Of a stretch of DNA of 64,000 nucleotides, positions 1 through 8,702 are shown piece after piece (the stretch's first letter is position 1; each line of letters starts with the position of its first letter). The notes beneath the pieces were generated by a model. It was not told where the DNA came from. It saw nothing but the letters and a program-made list of their open reading frames with translations, and ran no database searches. Location: positions 1,701,501-1,765,500 of the forward strand of contig JAKZAN010000003.1 in assembly GCA_023053545.1 (NCBI GenBank), given 5' to 3'. This DNA is from Lepidurus packardi (taxonomy: Eukaryota; Arthropoda; Branchiopoda; Notostraca; Triopsidae). A program made the position numbers and the translations under genes.

Positions 1-968
1 CCACATGGGTTAATTCAATACCGTAAAATTGACCAATAATATCTTCATTTTGGAGATCAACTAAATTGTAAGTTACAGGTTGAGTAAGATTCACCGTTTC
101 AATCTTGTATATCTCGTATGTTTTAAACAATATAGCCTTTATTAAAAAATGGTTTTGTATCGTTTTTAATCCGTACGTAATCACCTACACTGAAGGTGGG
201 CTGACGAGTTTTAACAGCTGCACTGCGCATCTTATGAATATGTCGAGCTACCTCATCTTGGTTTTCCACGGTGACTTCCACAGGAGCCCGACCAATGGTT
301 CGATGGTAACTCCGATTGTAGTTATCCACTAATTGTGGCAACACATCTATGAAACGTTCGGTATGATGTTGAGTCATGTAACGCGAGATTCGCTCTAGGA
401 GGGTGCGATGGACTCGTTCCACAATCGGTGCTTTAGTTTCTTGAGTCCGAGTTAGATAAAATTTGACACCTACGTCTTTAAGATATTTTTGGAACGCGTG
501 ATTGAGAAATTCTGTACCCTGATCCGTGTTGAAATGTTTGGGTATTAATCTTGTGTTTGTAATATGTTGTTGTAAGGTTGCGAGTACAGTAGGTCCAGTC
601 TTGTTGGAGATAGGATAGACCCAGAGATAACGACTATGAACATCAATAATAGTAAAAAGAAAGTTCATTCCATTATTCATTCGACTCCAGCGTTGTACAT
701 CAACCAAATCAGCCTGCCAAAGATCATGAAGCGTAGAAGTGATTACATATCGACGTGGAAAGCGACGAGGATTGTTCCGATGTAGAGTATAACTATTAAG
801 ATAGCTCAAAGCTTGGCGGGCGGTGGTAAGGTTAATATTAGCGGCTTTCGGGTATTGCTGTTTGGCGTAACGCAACAAACGTTGTAAACCACCATAAGCA
901 CCCAAAGACGAAGGATCCGTATAGAGTTGATGCCAATCGTCTCGAGTAAGCCATGTCTTTTCTACCAT
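1..968 (-). pseudogene. Polinton integrase (DDE), frameshifted near the C-terminus
   Basis: A retrovirus-type integrase that would join element DNA to the host chromosome. The first 281 residues are open from ATG at 968. The catalytic core shows D in QADLVD, D in NTDQGTEF and E in VERVHRTL, the expected D,D,E layout. A stop at 123-125 follows a one-base shift near 118-125. In another frame the C-terminal tail continues to the window edge (ending near GIELTHV), as expected for the chromodomain-like tail of this family. It lies 1 bp after the stop of the 970-1830 gene. Minus-strand reading is clear. The native C-terminus is outside the window. Confidence 0.85.
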
Positions 969-969
969 T

Positions 970-1830
970 TCAAGCTAAATTTTGCCACTGAGGACTTGAT
1001 CCAGCTCGAGCGCATTTATACGATCGGGTGACTCTAGGGCTGGGTGGAGTGATACCGCGCGAATGGAGCAGTTTCAAACGTTCAATCTCTTTTAGCCGTT
1101 TCTCTTTAACAATAAGCTGGGTGGGAAAATTAATATCGGCTAACGCGCGTGAAAAATCATCCATTCGAGGTAAAAAGCGACCCTTGTTGTGTGAAAAGAG
1201 ATCTCTCATGTAATCTGACACATGGCTGTTTTCTATAGTTTCCCCATATAGTTTTAGAGTACTGTCAGGATTAACTGTAATTATGTGTGCATATTCAGGT
1301 TTCGTAAGATACTCGCTAGCTGTCAACGCTTTCTCACGATATTGGTCGTCCACTTTAACCATAAATTGGGTAACGCTGGGGGTCTCTTCAACACTTGACT
1401 GCAATGGACTATCATACATGTCGGGTTTAGAAATGTTATTAATCGGTGTTTGAAAGGGTTGTGGTGAAAAGCTGCGAGTGTTGTTTACACGTGTGGGTGT
1501 TAAATCACTCTCAACACCCCCATGTTTTAAAGATGGAACCGTGGGAACAGAAGGTAAAGAAACATGTGTTGACGATGCAGCCCTCTCATGACCTGGGTGA
1601 GCAGCCTTGTAGCGTTGAAACGTTTTTTCAAACAGGTGCAACTTATTCTCAATGCTTAATTCAGGATTATTGAGAATATTCCGCATTTCCTCTTCCGCCC
1701 GATAAAATTCTGTTAGTTTGAAACTGGGGGGCGGTTTTATGGCAGACTGCGATTCCCGATGCAAAACTTGATCAATTTTGTTGGCTATGTCTAGCGGCAC
1801 TAACCGCATGGGACGCGCTGCTTTGGCCAT
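970..1830 (-). CDS. conserved Polinton/adintovirus-associated protein of unknown role
   Basis: An open frame of 286 residues starting MAKAARP. The N-terminal half has a possible helical segment (about residues 40-80). The middle is low-complexity and Ser/Pro/Thr-rich. The C-terminal third carries a compact motif (LYGETIENSHVSDYM, then DINFPTQL) that I recall from uncharacterised proteins placed between polymerase and integrase in animal Polinton-like elements. Its start lies inside the 3' end of the upstream small basic gene (59-nt overlap, different frame), suggesting compact viral-style packing. No enzymatic motif is visible. Function is unknown; a structural or DNA-packaging role is only a guess. 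Open throughout, unlike its neighbours. Confidence 0.6.
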   Translation of the reverse strand: MAKAARPMRLVPLDIANKIDQVLHRESQSAIKPPPSFKLTEFYRAEEEMRNILNNPELSIENKLHLFEKTFQRYKAAHPGHERAASSTHVSLPSVPTVPSLKHGGVESDLTPTRVNNTRSFSPQPFQTPINNISKPDMYDSPLQSSVEETPSVTQFMVKVDDQYREKALTASEYLTKPEYAHIITVNPDSTLKLYGETIENSHVSDYMRDLFSHNKGRFLPRMDDFSRALADINFPTQLIVKEKRLKEIERLKLLHSRGITPPSPRVTRSYKCARAGSSPQWQNLA

Positions 1831-2149
1831 GGCGACGTAAAAAAGCTAAAGCGGGATTAAGTACGTTTAAAATAAATTCTCCACCCTTCTGTACTATTCG
1901 TTTATGACGATAGCGGAAACTCTGTTTGGATTGAGCCAAATCTCGAAGAATAGACTTGAAACGACGTAGCTTTTGTTTCTCTTTTTCCTGAAGAGGGATA
2001 ACACCCTTGACTAAATTCAAGATGATTTCGCAAATAACGTTAATAAGGGGTCGGTCAGCGTTCTGAAGGATAATTTGACGGAGTTTGGGCTGACAGCGAC
2101 ATAAAGTTTTCAAATAAGGTTTGTATTTCTTCACCTGTTTAAGACACAT
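1772..2149 (-). CDS. short basic protein, adenovirus pX-like family of Polintons
   Basis: 125 residues, very rich in Lys/Arg, with a central basic run (KQKLRRFKSILRDLA) and a Gly-Gly-containing segment (QKGGEFIL) near the C-terminus. Similar small proteins sit beside polymerase and integrase in many animal Polinton/adintovirus elements and have been compared with the adenovirus core protein pX/mu, which condenses DNA. The family assignment is from memory of the pattern, not a search. The gene overlaps the next gene downstream by 59 nt. The first codons contain several Cys (MCLKQ, CRCQ). No frameshift is seen. Confidence 0.55.
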   Translation of the reverse strand: MCLKQVKKYKPYLKTLCRCQPKLRQIILQNADRPLINVICEIILNLVKGVIPLQEKEKQKLRRFKSILRDLAQSKQSFRYRHKRIVQKGGEFILNVLNPALAFLRRHGQSSASHAVSAARHSQQN

Positions 2150-2340
2150 CCTCTCGTTGTCTGTTTACCTCCAAAGCCAGTGTGCGACTAAAGGTTTACC
2201 CACTCGAAGATCGCGCTTTAAAGGCTAAAATAAGACGCGTCATAATCGACAACCATTCAGCTAGAGTTTGAAGGGTTTGCGTGGCAACCTGTCGACAGCG
2301 AGTGCTCCATTTCTTCCCAAATCTTTTATCATGAACCATC
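2150..2340 (-). other. short spacer in the Polinton remnant, no gene seen
   Basis: About 190 bp between the basic protein gene and the duplicated polymerase 3' end. No ORF or recognisable motif was found on either strand. It is probably what remains of sequence once placed between polymerase and the small genes. Confidence 0.4.
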
Positions 2341-3682
2341 TTGCAGCTTCAAAGGTTGAGTGACAACTAAACTAGACATGGGTTATAGACACAATTTAAA
2401 CTTTATTCATCATCTTCATTACAATATCCGTAAGCGTGACTGGTAACAAAATCTGGGAGCCAGAAACGTTTATCATCAAGAGCAGACAATGACAACTTAC
2501 GAGTTTGATAAGTATAAATTTGATGGTTGAATGAGCGGAGAGTGGTATTGGTAGTATATACCTCGCTGCGCTCACCATACAACACTTGACGGTAAAGGTC
2601 TAACGATAATTCACGACGGGTGGCTTCTCGGGTAGTGCCCTTGGCCTTTCGTTGTTCTTCACCCGTGTCAAAACGTATACAATAGAGTTTGGGTCGTAAA
2701 GCTACAATTTCCACAATACGGTTTTGTCCAGCCTCGTTCTTAAACATGCCTAGACGTTTATCGTTGTCAGCATAGTAATATGGACTGGATGGATGTTGGT
2801 TGGAGGTATCAAAGTGGGTGGTTAGACGATGACGCATCTCTTCCCAGAATCCGGTAGGGCTTTCCACACTGTAGCAAAAACTGTCGGTATCGGTAAAAAC
2901 CAAGCGGCAGCGCGAACCAAAATGTGGGCGAATAATGTTGTAGTGGAAATCGTACATATGCATTTTGGCTAATTCCAATATTGCAAAACCTACAAGGATT
3001 GGTTTGTTTGCAGTTTGCAGCTTCAAAGGTTGAGTGACAACTAAACTAGACATGGGTTATAGACACAATTTAAACTTTATTCATCATCTTCATTACAATA
3101 TCCGTAAGCGTGACTGGTAACAAAATCTGGGAGCCAGAAACGTTTATCATCAAGAGCAGACAATGACAATTTACGAGTTTGATAAGTATAAATTTGATGG
3201 TTGAATGAGCGGAGAGTGGTATTGGTAGTATATACCTCGCTGCGCTCACCATACAACACTTGACGGTAAAGGTCTAACGATAATTCACGACGGGTGGCTT
3301 CTCGGGTAGTGCCCTTGGCCTTTCGTTGTTCTTCACCCGTGTCAAAACGTATACAATAGAGTTTGGGTCGTAAAGCTACAATTTCCACAATACGGTTTTG
3401 TCCAGCCTCGTTCTTAAACATGCCTAGACGTTTATCGTTGTCAGCATAGTAATATGGACTGGATGGATGTTGGTTGGAGGTATCAAAGTGGGTGGTTAGA
3501 CGATGACGCATCTCTTCCCAGAATCCGGTAGGGCTTTCCACACTGTAGCAAAAACTGTCGGTATCGGTAAAAACCAAGCGGCAGCGCGAACCAAAATGTG
3601 GGCGAATAATGTTGTAGTGGAAATCGTACATATGCATTTTGGCTAATTCCAATATTGCAAAACCTACAAGGATTGGTTTGTT
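2341..3682. repeat. 674-bp-period tandem duplication of the polymerase 3' end
   Basis: Bases 2341-3008 recur at 3015-3682 (668 bp, offset 674). The only difference I find is C2496 versus T3170. The unit holds the last ~200 codons of DNA polymerase B, including the FTDTDSF active-site motif and the stop codon, plus about 60 bp downstream. The duplicate is therefore a second headless polymerase tail. Near identity implies either a very recent event or an assembly artefact (two haplotypes or overlapping reads placed in tandem). Confidence 0.9.
2403..3053 (-). pseudogene. duplicated C-terminal piece of Polinton DNA polymerase B
   Basis: The second copy of the polymerase tail, downstream of the complete tail. 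It encodes the palm motif C region (FTDTDSF) and the native C-terminus (ending CNEDDE), identical in residues to the other copy from NKPILVG onward. It lacks a start, the exonuclease and palm motifs A and B, so it cannot give an active enzyme. Its open frame runs about 45 nt upstream into duplicated spacer sequence and means nothing there. Confidence 0.85.
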
Positions 3683-5385
3683 ATAAGAAACGTCGGTTTT
3701 TCTCATCTGGATGAGTGCTAAATCATTCGAAATGCGTCGTGCATGGCTGAAGGTTGGACTGGCTGTTAAACTCACAAGAGTTTTCTCGTTGTTTATTACG
3801 TAGACGTTGACTCAGTTGTCTACGTTTTCTACAGTTTTACCTGAAATGTTAACCGAAGGTTAGTCAAAAGTATGAGTTTAAGTTAGAATGATTTTACCAA
3901 AGATGGAATTATTCATCAGTTTGAATGATTCACGATCAGCGTCATTGGTGGCGGCAGCTCGCAAAGCGGTGTTGCATTCGATGTAGGGCTGAAACAGCGT
4001 TGTCTGACGAAATCTGATACCACCATGCATTCGGATCACTAACAATCCGTGACTTAAAGCCAGCTGCAACATTCTGTAATGAATCAGATATTTTTCTTTA
4101 GCGTTTAAGGTGACACATAGTTTTTCAACACGAGAGGGAAATGTTTTCCCATCCTTCAGATAATGCTCTTGGATTGCGGGGCTTAGCATATCCCATGTTA
4201 TTTGTTCTTTGCGAGACATAAAGGGAAAATCGTCGTGTTCTTCGTGTAAATGGGCAGGATATTCCATGTCGACTAGTAGGGCATAACCATAGAGCGAATC
4301 TGGGGTTAACGAGAGGATTTCGTTCAAACTGGGGCATTCTTTGGTTGATAACCAGCAAATTCCATCGGTGGGTAAAGCTTGAACCATCGCCCATCCATAC
4401 AAGTTGTTAGCATCGATATATTCGATGGAGCTATTAGGGCGTGTAGGATCATAATGTGGCAAGTCTGGTAAATTGGCTACAGCATGACGTTGGGACACCA
4501 TGGTTAGCCCCCCTCGCACGTTTTGTTTAACCATACTATGCATGGTTACATCGGTCATAAGTTCCATCGTCACCCCCGTTGTGTACAAACAGGCGTTCCA
4601 GCTAAAATGCGAAATGCTGTAAAAATGGGCTACATCCAAACCCGAATGGTGATAGGTTGTTTGACGTAAGGTGGAAAAGCAGTCGGCTAGAATGCGGACA
4701 TCGCACTCTAAATACAAGTTGTGATAGTCGCGTAATGTGCGACATTGGAAAGTATCCCAAACGTTTTGTGCATGAATGTAATCCTCATCTGAAACTGAGC
4801 AACCAGTTAGGGTGGAGAAAAAGGCCAGTTGAGATGGTAAATGTGGTAAATCAAGAGCTGTCAGACTAGTCATGAACTCGTAGGGAAATATCCCTTTGCG
4901 CGCTAAGAGTTTGAGTTTCTCTTGATTCCCCGCTACCGCAGCCGCACGGTTCAAACATTGAAAGGAGTGGAGCCCCTTTTTCAAGAGAACTTGAGCCCAA
5001 CGTTCCAAACTAGTGTTCATAAATTGAAGACTGTCCAGAAAGCGAACGTTATCAACTTTAAAAGTCAAGAACTTTTCCATGGATTTGGGGATAATGTCAA
5101 TGTCTTGCCCGTAATGCTCCAATGCTTGACAGATGAAATGTCCATCGTAATTCCTAGAAACAACAGATTATTTGGATTCGGTTTATCGGTTTTCACAGAT
5201 ACTTACTGTAAATTGTGGAAGAAGACAGGTAATTCGTAGTTTTCCAATTTACAATGGAGATTACAACCTCGGTGAGCAATACCCCGGAAAGAACCGTCAA
5301 AATGATCATGATCTATCATACGCTCGGACAAATCTTGGGGTAGAAAATACATTTCGAAGGTTAAACTTACAAAAAGTGTCTTTAA
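3077..5385 (-). pseudogene. protein-primed family B DNA polymerase (Polinton PolB), two introns, broken
   Basis: A replication polymerase of the protein-primed type. Reading the minus strand from about 5385, an exonuclease segment ends in VFFHNL and continues as NYDGHFI only after removing a 53-bp GT-AG intron (5154-5206); unspliced reading hits TAA at once. Palm motif A is seen as EYIDANNLYGWAM and motif B as KLMNNSIFG. A second GT-AG intron (3841-3897, 57 bp) interrupts motif B just after the SIFG codons. Motif C is FTDTDSF and the C-terminus is at 3077. A frameshift and stop near 3810-3820 break the exon after intron 2. The N-terminal exonuclease region before 5385 is missing, truncated by repeats. 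Confidence 0.8.
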
Positions 5386-5664
5386 CTTAAATGTCTATTT
5401 CCGAAAAAGTGTCATTAACTTTAATGTCTATTTTTGAAAAAGTGTCTTTACTTAAATGTGTGTGTATTTTGTGAAAAAAGTGTCTTTAACTTAAATGATG
5501 AATCTCGAAAAGTGTCTTTAACTTTAATGTCTATTCTCGAAAAAGTGTCCTTAACTTTAATGTCGAATCTGAAAAAGTGTCTTTAACTTTAATGGTAATC
5601 CTGAAAAAGTGTCTTTAACTTTAATGTCGAGTCCGAAAAAGTGTCTTTAACTTTAATGTCGTTT
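5372..5664. repeat. minisatellite, about 30-36-bp period
   Basis: Roughly eight imperfect copies of a unit reading like GAAAAAGTGTCTTTAACTTT followed by AATGTC and a few variable bases. Copies differ in length (deletions at the junction) and in TTTAA/TTAA content. The array starts where the polymerase reading frame ends, so it marks the truncation point of the Polinton remnant. Confidence 0.85.
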
Positions 5665-5712
5665 GTTAAGTCGTTAAGTTAAGTTAAGTAAGTTAAGTAA
5701 GTTAAGTTAATG
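5664..5712. repeat. TTAAG-rich simple repeat
   Basis: Short run of GTTAAGTTAA / GTAAGTTAA units directly after the minisatellite, in the same strand register. It probably arose by slippage from the TTAACTTTAA core of the neighbouring array. Confidence 0.7.
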
Positions 5713-5849
5713 TCGGTAATTAAGTTTGTTTGCGGAGGACACTGTTGTCGACACGAGAGCTGCTCAATTGTGAGGACAGCGCCAACGTGAAAGTGGCGGA
5801 AACGCTAGAAACTAGGTGTTGTCAAAGCATACTGCGCAGGCGTCAGGGC

Positions 5850-5945
5850 GGGGACTAGGGGAGAAATGAAGGCATCCTATTGGTGCAGCCATAAAAGGGG
5901 CGGGGCTTGGGAGAAATGGAGGCTTCCTATTGGTGCGGCAGTAAT
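5850..5945. promoter_or_regulatory. promoter-like duplicated CCAAT / GC-box block
   Basis: Two tandem copies, about 47 bp apart, of a block with GGGAGAAATG, then CCTATTGGTGC (an inverted CCAAT box) and, in the first copy, CATAAAAGGGGCGGGGC (TATA-like plus GC box). The preceding sequence has GCGCAGGCGTCAGGGCGGGG. This resembles a polymerase II promoter, but no intact gene follows on either strand. It could be a relic promoter of the neighbouring Polinton or P-like element, or of host origin. The function is inferred from motifs only. Confidence 0.4.
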
Positions 5946-5974
5946 GGAGGTGGGAGTAATGGTGGTACCTATAC

Positions 5975-6282
5975 TACTCTAAACATAACGCATAACTAAA
6001 ACCTGGCGAGCCATCGAAACGTCTATCCAACGTGTGATGATGGCCTTAGAATGCGACACAATGTTCATTAGCTTTGATCTGACATAGGCTCTTTGGAGAA
6101 TGAAAATGCACAGTGGTAGCAAAAACCTTTAAATCATCACTAAAAGTAATCTTTGAACATTTCTTTCCTCGGTCAAGCAAATCGGTTACAAGCGTACCAG
6201 CAAATATTCCTGAAAAACTGCTGTTGAGAGGATTGAGAGCTTCTGCTCCAGTTTCCGACAAGCTTTCTGTTCTTAAGGCCAC
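5975..6282 (-). pseudogene. P-element/THAP9-like transposase fragment
   Basis: In one minus-strand frame the text FSDDLKVFATTVHFHSPKS matches the family pattern 'LR.FA.TLHF.SPKAY' of P-element/THAP9 transposases. After a stop at 6046 the same frame continues with DRRFDGSPGFSYA, matching the next conserved piece (WYSSIDGSPGFT). Two family motifs in the right order and spacing support the call, despite the stop. About 100 residues remain of a roughly 700-residue protein, with no TIRs. A second P-like fragment lies at 44616-45470. Confidence 0.6.
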
Positions 6283-6660
6283 GGTGTAGTGGAACTCCTT
6301 ATGGCGCTATAGTAAAGGAAAAAGGCGTCGAAAATTCTCAGTCCCTTTGCAATATAATCAAATTGTATTGTGACAGTAATGTAGGGCATGTATTTTTCAA
6401 TAGAGTATGAGCACTTTTCACGTGGAGTATCTCAGTCAGCGGAATAAACAAATCCGGTTCCTCGTCATCCTGAAAACCTTGTTTATGGTCGGAGGTACGA
6501 TTTTGTTACTTTACCGATGAACTCGAATAGTAATCGAATAGTAATCATTACCAATAGTAATCTTTGAACATTTCTTTCATTTCTTATATAAAAAACCCGA
6601 ACCCAGATTTATCGATTTATTAAGATATAAAATTTTTTTTTTAAATTATCTCTTACTGTT
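6283..6660. other. no gene recognised
   Basis: AT-rich sequence between the P-like and hAT-like fragments. A short duplicated phrase (AGTAATCTTTGAACATTTCTTTC) echoes 6148-6170 at about 6557-6579. No ORF of interest was seen. Confidence 0.4.
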
Positions 6661-6664
6661 TAGT

Positions 6665-7030
6665 TTAAAGACATTTCCCAAGTTTATGAAATTGGGACAG
6701 GATGCTGACGATGGAAGAGTGAGTGTTCTACTTCCTAAAGAGCTTCTTCAGCGTCGGATATTTCTCAATCTTGTCACTTGAGTCTGCCAGATAGAGCTCA
6801 ACTTCGATTAATTTACTCGCTGATTCCTTTCCTCTGGAAAGAGACTGGGAGAATTCCTTTTTAAGCCTCTTTGGACTGTCGCAGTAGTCTTGAGTACCTT
6901 CAGAGTCTTCAGGTATAGAAGCGCTATAGAAGTAAAAGGCAAAAGTTATTGTGTTTTCAAATCTTTGATTTATCGTCTTACCATATTGGGTTTTCAGATT
7001 CTTGATCGTGAGCCACTGAAGAATAAGCAA
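6665..7030 (-). pseudogene. hAT transposase C-terminal (dimerisation) fragment
   Basis: The minus-strand frame has an acidic stretch and then EKYPTLKKLFRK, a stop at 6728, and in the same frame SSIVSILSQFHKLGKCL. That is the decayed form of the hAT dimerisation signature (LF.KYNT.LPSSA.VERLFS..G). The first stop replaces the Tyr expected after FRK. Roughly 110 residues of a normal 600-residue hAT transposase remain. No TIR or target duplication is visible. Confidence 0.5.
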
Positions 7031-7337
7031 TCAAAGACTTAATATCTCTCTGACACAAACAAATAAATCTAGTTAATAAAGCCCCATCATTCTAACTCTA
7101 ATAATAAACGGTGCCCGTCCGCCATTTTGTGGCAGTAAGTTTGGACGTGTTTGAAGTGCGCTCTTGCTTTTATCGTGTTCCATTGGTGTACCCGAGTTTT
7201 GTTTGGATTGATTTTGTTACCAGGTGTTGTTCGGTGCTTTCTGCACCTTTGTTGATTATTTTTATAACGTCTAGTCCCTGCTTTGTGTATGAACGAGGTC
7301 CTTTAAGTGACTATTTAGGGCTTAGCCCAGTGACGAA

Positions 7338-8702
7338 ATGTTAAGAACACCGGAAAACTCGCCCGTGAAAGGAGGAATCCGTTTTTCTCAAGCCGGCCCG
7401 TCCCGCGCTATGGAGGAAATTGAAATAGACTCGCCCAATCCAACCGTCACACTACAACCTCAAGTCAAATGTCAAACCTGCGGGGACCTCTTTCAAAAAG
7501 ACAAGCCTGCGGCAAAAAACTGCAAATCGTGTCGGGAAAAGAAAATGAACCCAGCCCAAGCTCAGAAACACCCCATGCTTTCCCCTTCGGACGACCTAGC
7601 GTTCCGTAAAAGGTCCCTTTCAATCGATGACCCTACTCAAATGTCTACTATGGATTTCATCGTATCCACGCTTAGGTCGCTGAAAGACAGCAACGACCAT
7701 CTAAATCAGGAAATTTTGGCACTCAAAGCAGAAGTTGTGGGACTTCGTAAAGACCTTGTAGAAGAACGCGGGAAACCGACTGTTAGTGACAATCATCTAA
7801 ATCAAGGCCAAGCCGCCTCGCCTTCTGCTCAATCCGGAACCTGGGCTCAGGTAGTCCGCAAGAAAAGGAAAACACTGCAAACCAGGGAACCTAATGAAGC
7901 TATTGCCACCCCCGCTGGTCAAGAAGTAGACAATAACGATGATGACGGTGTCACGATTTTCATCCAACAGGAAGACGAGGCGAAACGGAGCATGGTCATT
8001 CCTAGGAAGGACCTCCTCAAAACAATGGATGAAGACTTAGCCAAGGCGTACCCGAATGCACCGAAGCCGGTATTAGTAGGTAAAACCCGCACCAACAGGC
8101 TTGCACTCACCTTCCGAAGCCGGGAGGAAAAGATCATTTCGGAAGCCATATTTCAGTCAGCAACCTTACCAAACCTGGGACCGGTCAAAACAGTAAAAAG
8201 ACAACCCAATCTGATGGTGGTAATCCACCAACTCCCAAAGGAGTTGAGCATGCCGGAAATCTGCCAGCATATCCCTGACAAGAACTCCAACCTTGAGGTA
8301 ACGTTTGAAGCTGACCGAACCAAATGGCTAAACCCGGATTCCACAAAAGCGCATGGGTCAGTCAAGTATACATGCAAATCGGTAGGAGAGAAGCAGAAAC
8401 TAATTCAAGTGGGTGGAATCTTCGCGTTCAACCGGCTAGTCCAAATTGAAAACGCCAGAACCACCAACATCATTCAATGCTTCAAATGCCAGGCTTATGG
8501 CCATATTTCAGCGTCGTGCCAAGAAAAGACCCCAGTCTGCGGCAAAAGTTCGAAAAACCACGACACGAGACAGTGCACAGACGCAGCAAAGAAATGTGCA
8601 AATTGCAAAGGTGCCCACCCCGCCTTCGACCCTAACTGCCCTGTTCGAATAAACGCGCAAAAAAGAAGTGAAAAACAATCCACAGCAACAAAAAGCACTT
8701 GA
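7338..8702 (+). CDS. LINE ORF1, gag-like nucleic-acid-binding protein
   Basis: 454 residues from ATG 7338, coating element RNA in the ribonucleoprotein. Near residue 45 there is a CxxC...CxxC pair (CQTCGDLF, CKSCREK). A predicted coiled coil lies at about residues 105-150. A PRE_C2HC-type segment runs about residues 280-340. Three C-terminal zinc knuckles begin CFKCQAYGHISASC and end CANCKGAHPAFDPNC. The middle knuckle reads VCGKSSKNHDTRQC and lacks its second Cys (AGT Ser), which the other copy of this element keeps. The stop codon overlaps the ORF2 start, suggesting coupled translation. Confidence 0.85.
   Translation: MLRTPENSPVKGGIRFSQAGPSRAMEEIEIDSPNPTVTLQPQVKCQTCGDLFQKDKPAAKNCKSCREKKMNPAQAQKHPMLSPSDDLAFRKRSLSIDDPTQMSTMDFIVSTLRSLKDSNDHLNQEILALKAEVVGLRKDLVEERGKPTVSDNHLNQGQAASPSAQSGTWAQVVRKKRKTLQTREPNEAIATPAGQEVDNNDDDGVTIFIQQEDEAKRSMVIPRKDLLKTMDEDLAKAYPNAPKPVLVGKTRTNRLALTFRSREEKIISEAIFQSATLPNLGPVKTVKRQPNLMVVIHQLPKELSMPEICQHIPDKNSNLEVTFEADRTKWLNPDSTKAHGSVKYTCKSVGEKQKLIQVGGIFAFNRLVQIENARTTNIIQCFKCQAYGHISASCQEKTPVCGKSSKNHDTRQCTDAAKKCANCKGAHPAFDPNCPVRINAQKRSEKQSTATKST

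Larger units (their letters stand above)
1..5390 (-). mobile_element. Polinton/Maverick (adintovirus-like) remnant
   Basis: Four neighbouring minus-strand genes define the element, in transcription order: protein-primed family B DNA polymerase, a short basic protein, a 286-residue protein and a retroviral-type integrase. Polymerase B plus integrase is the hallmark of self-synthesising Polinton/Maverick elements and related adintoviruses. No capsid, ATPase or protease gene lies between polymerase and integrase here. The left side runs off the window, and the polymerase is cut at its N-terminus where a minisatellite begins near 5372. Several frameshifts, a tandem duplication and the missing genes indicate a dead copy. 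No terminal inverted repeat is visible. Confidence 0.85.

Noticed and set aside
2341-3682. The 668-bp direct repeats as LTRs of a retroelement
   Set aside because: They contain polymerase B coding sequence and are 6 bp apart, with nothing internal; a tandem duplication fits.
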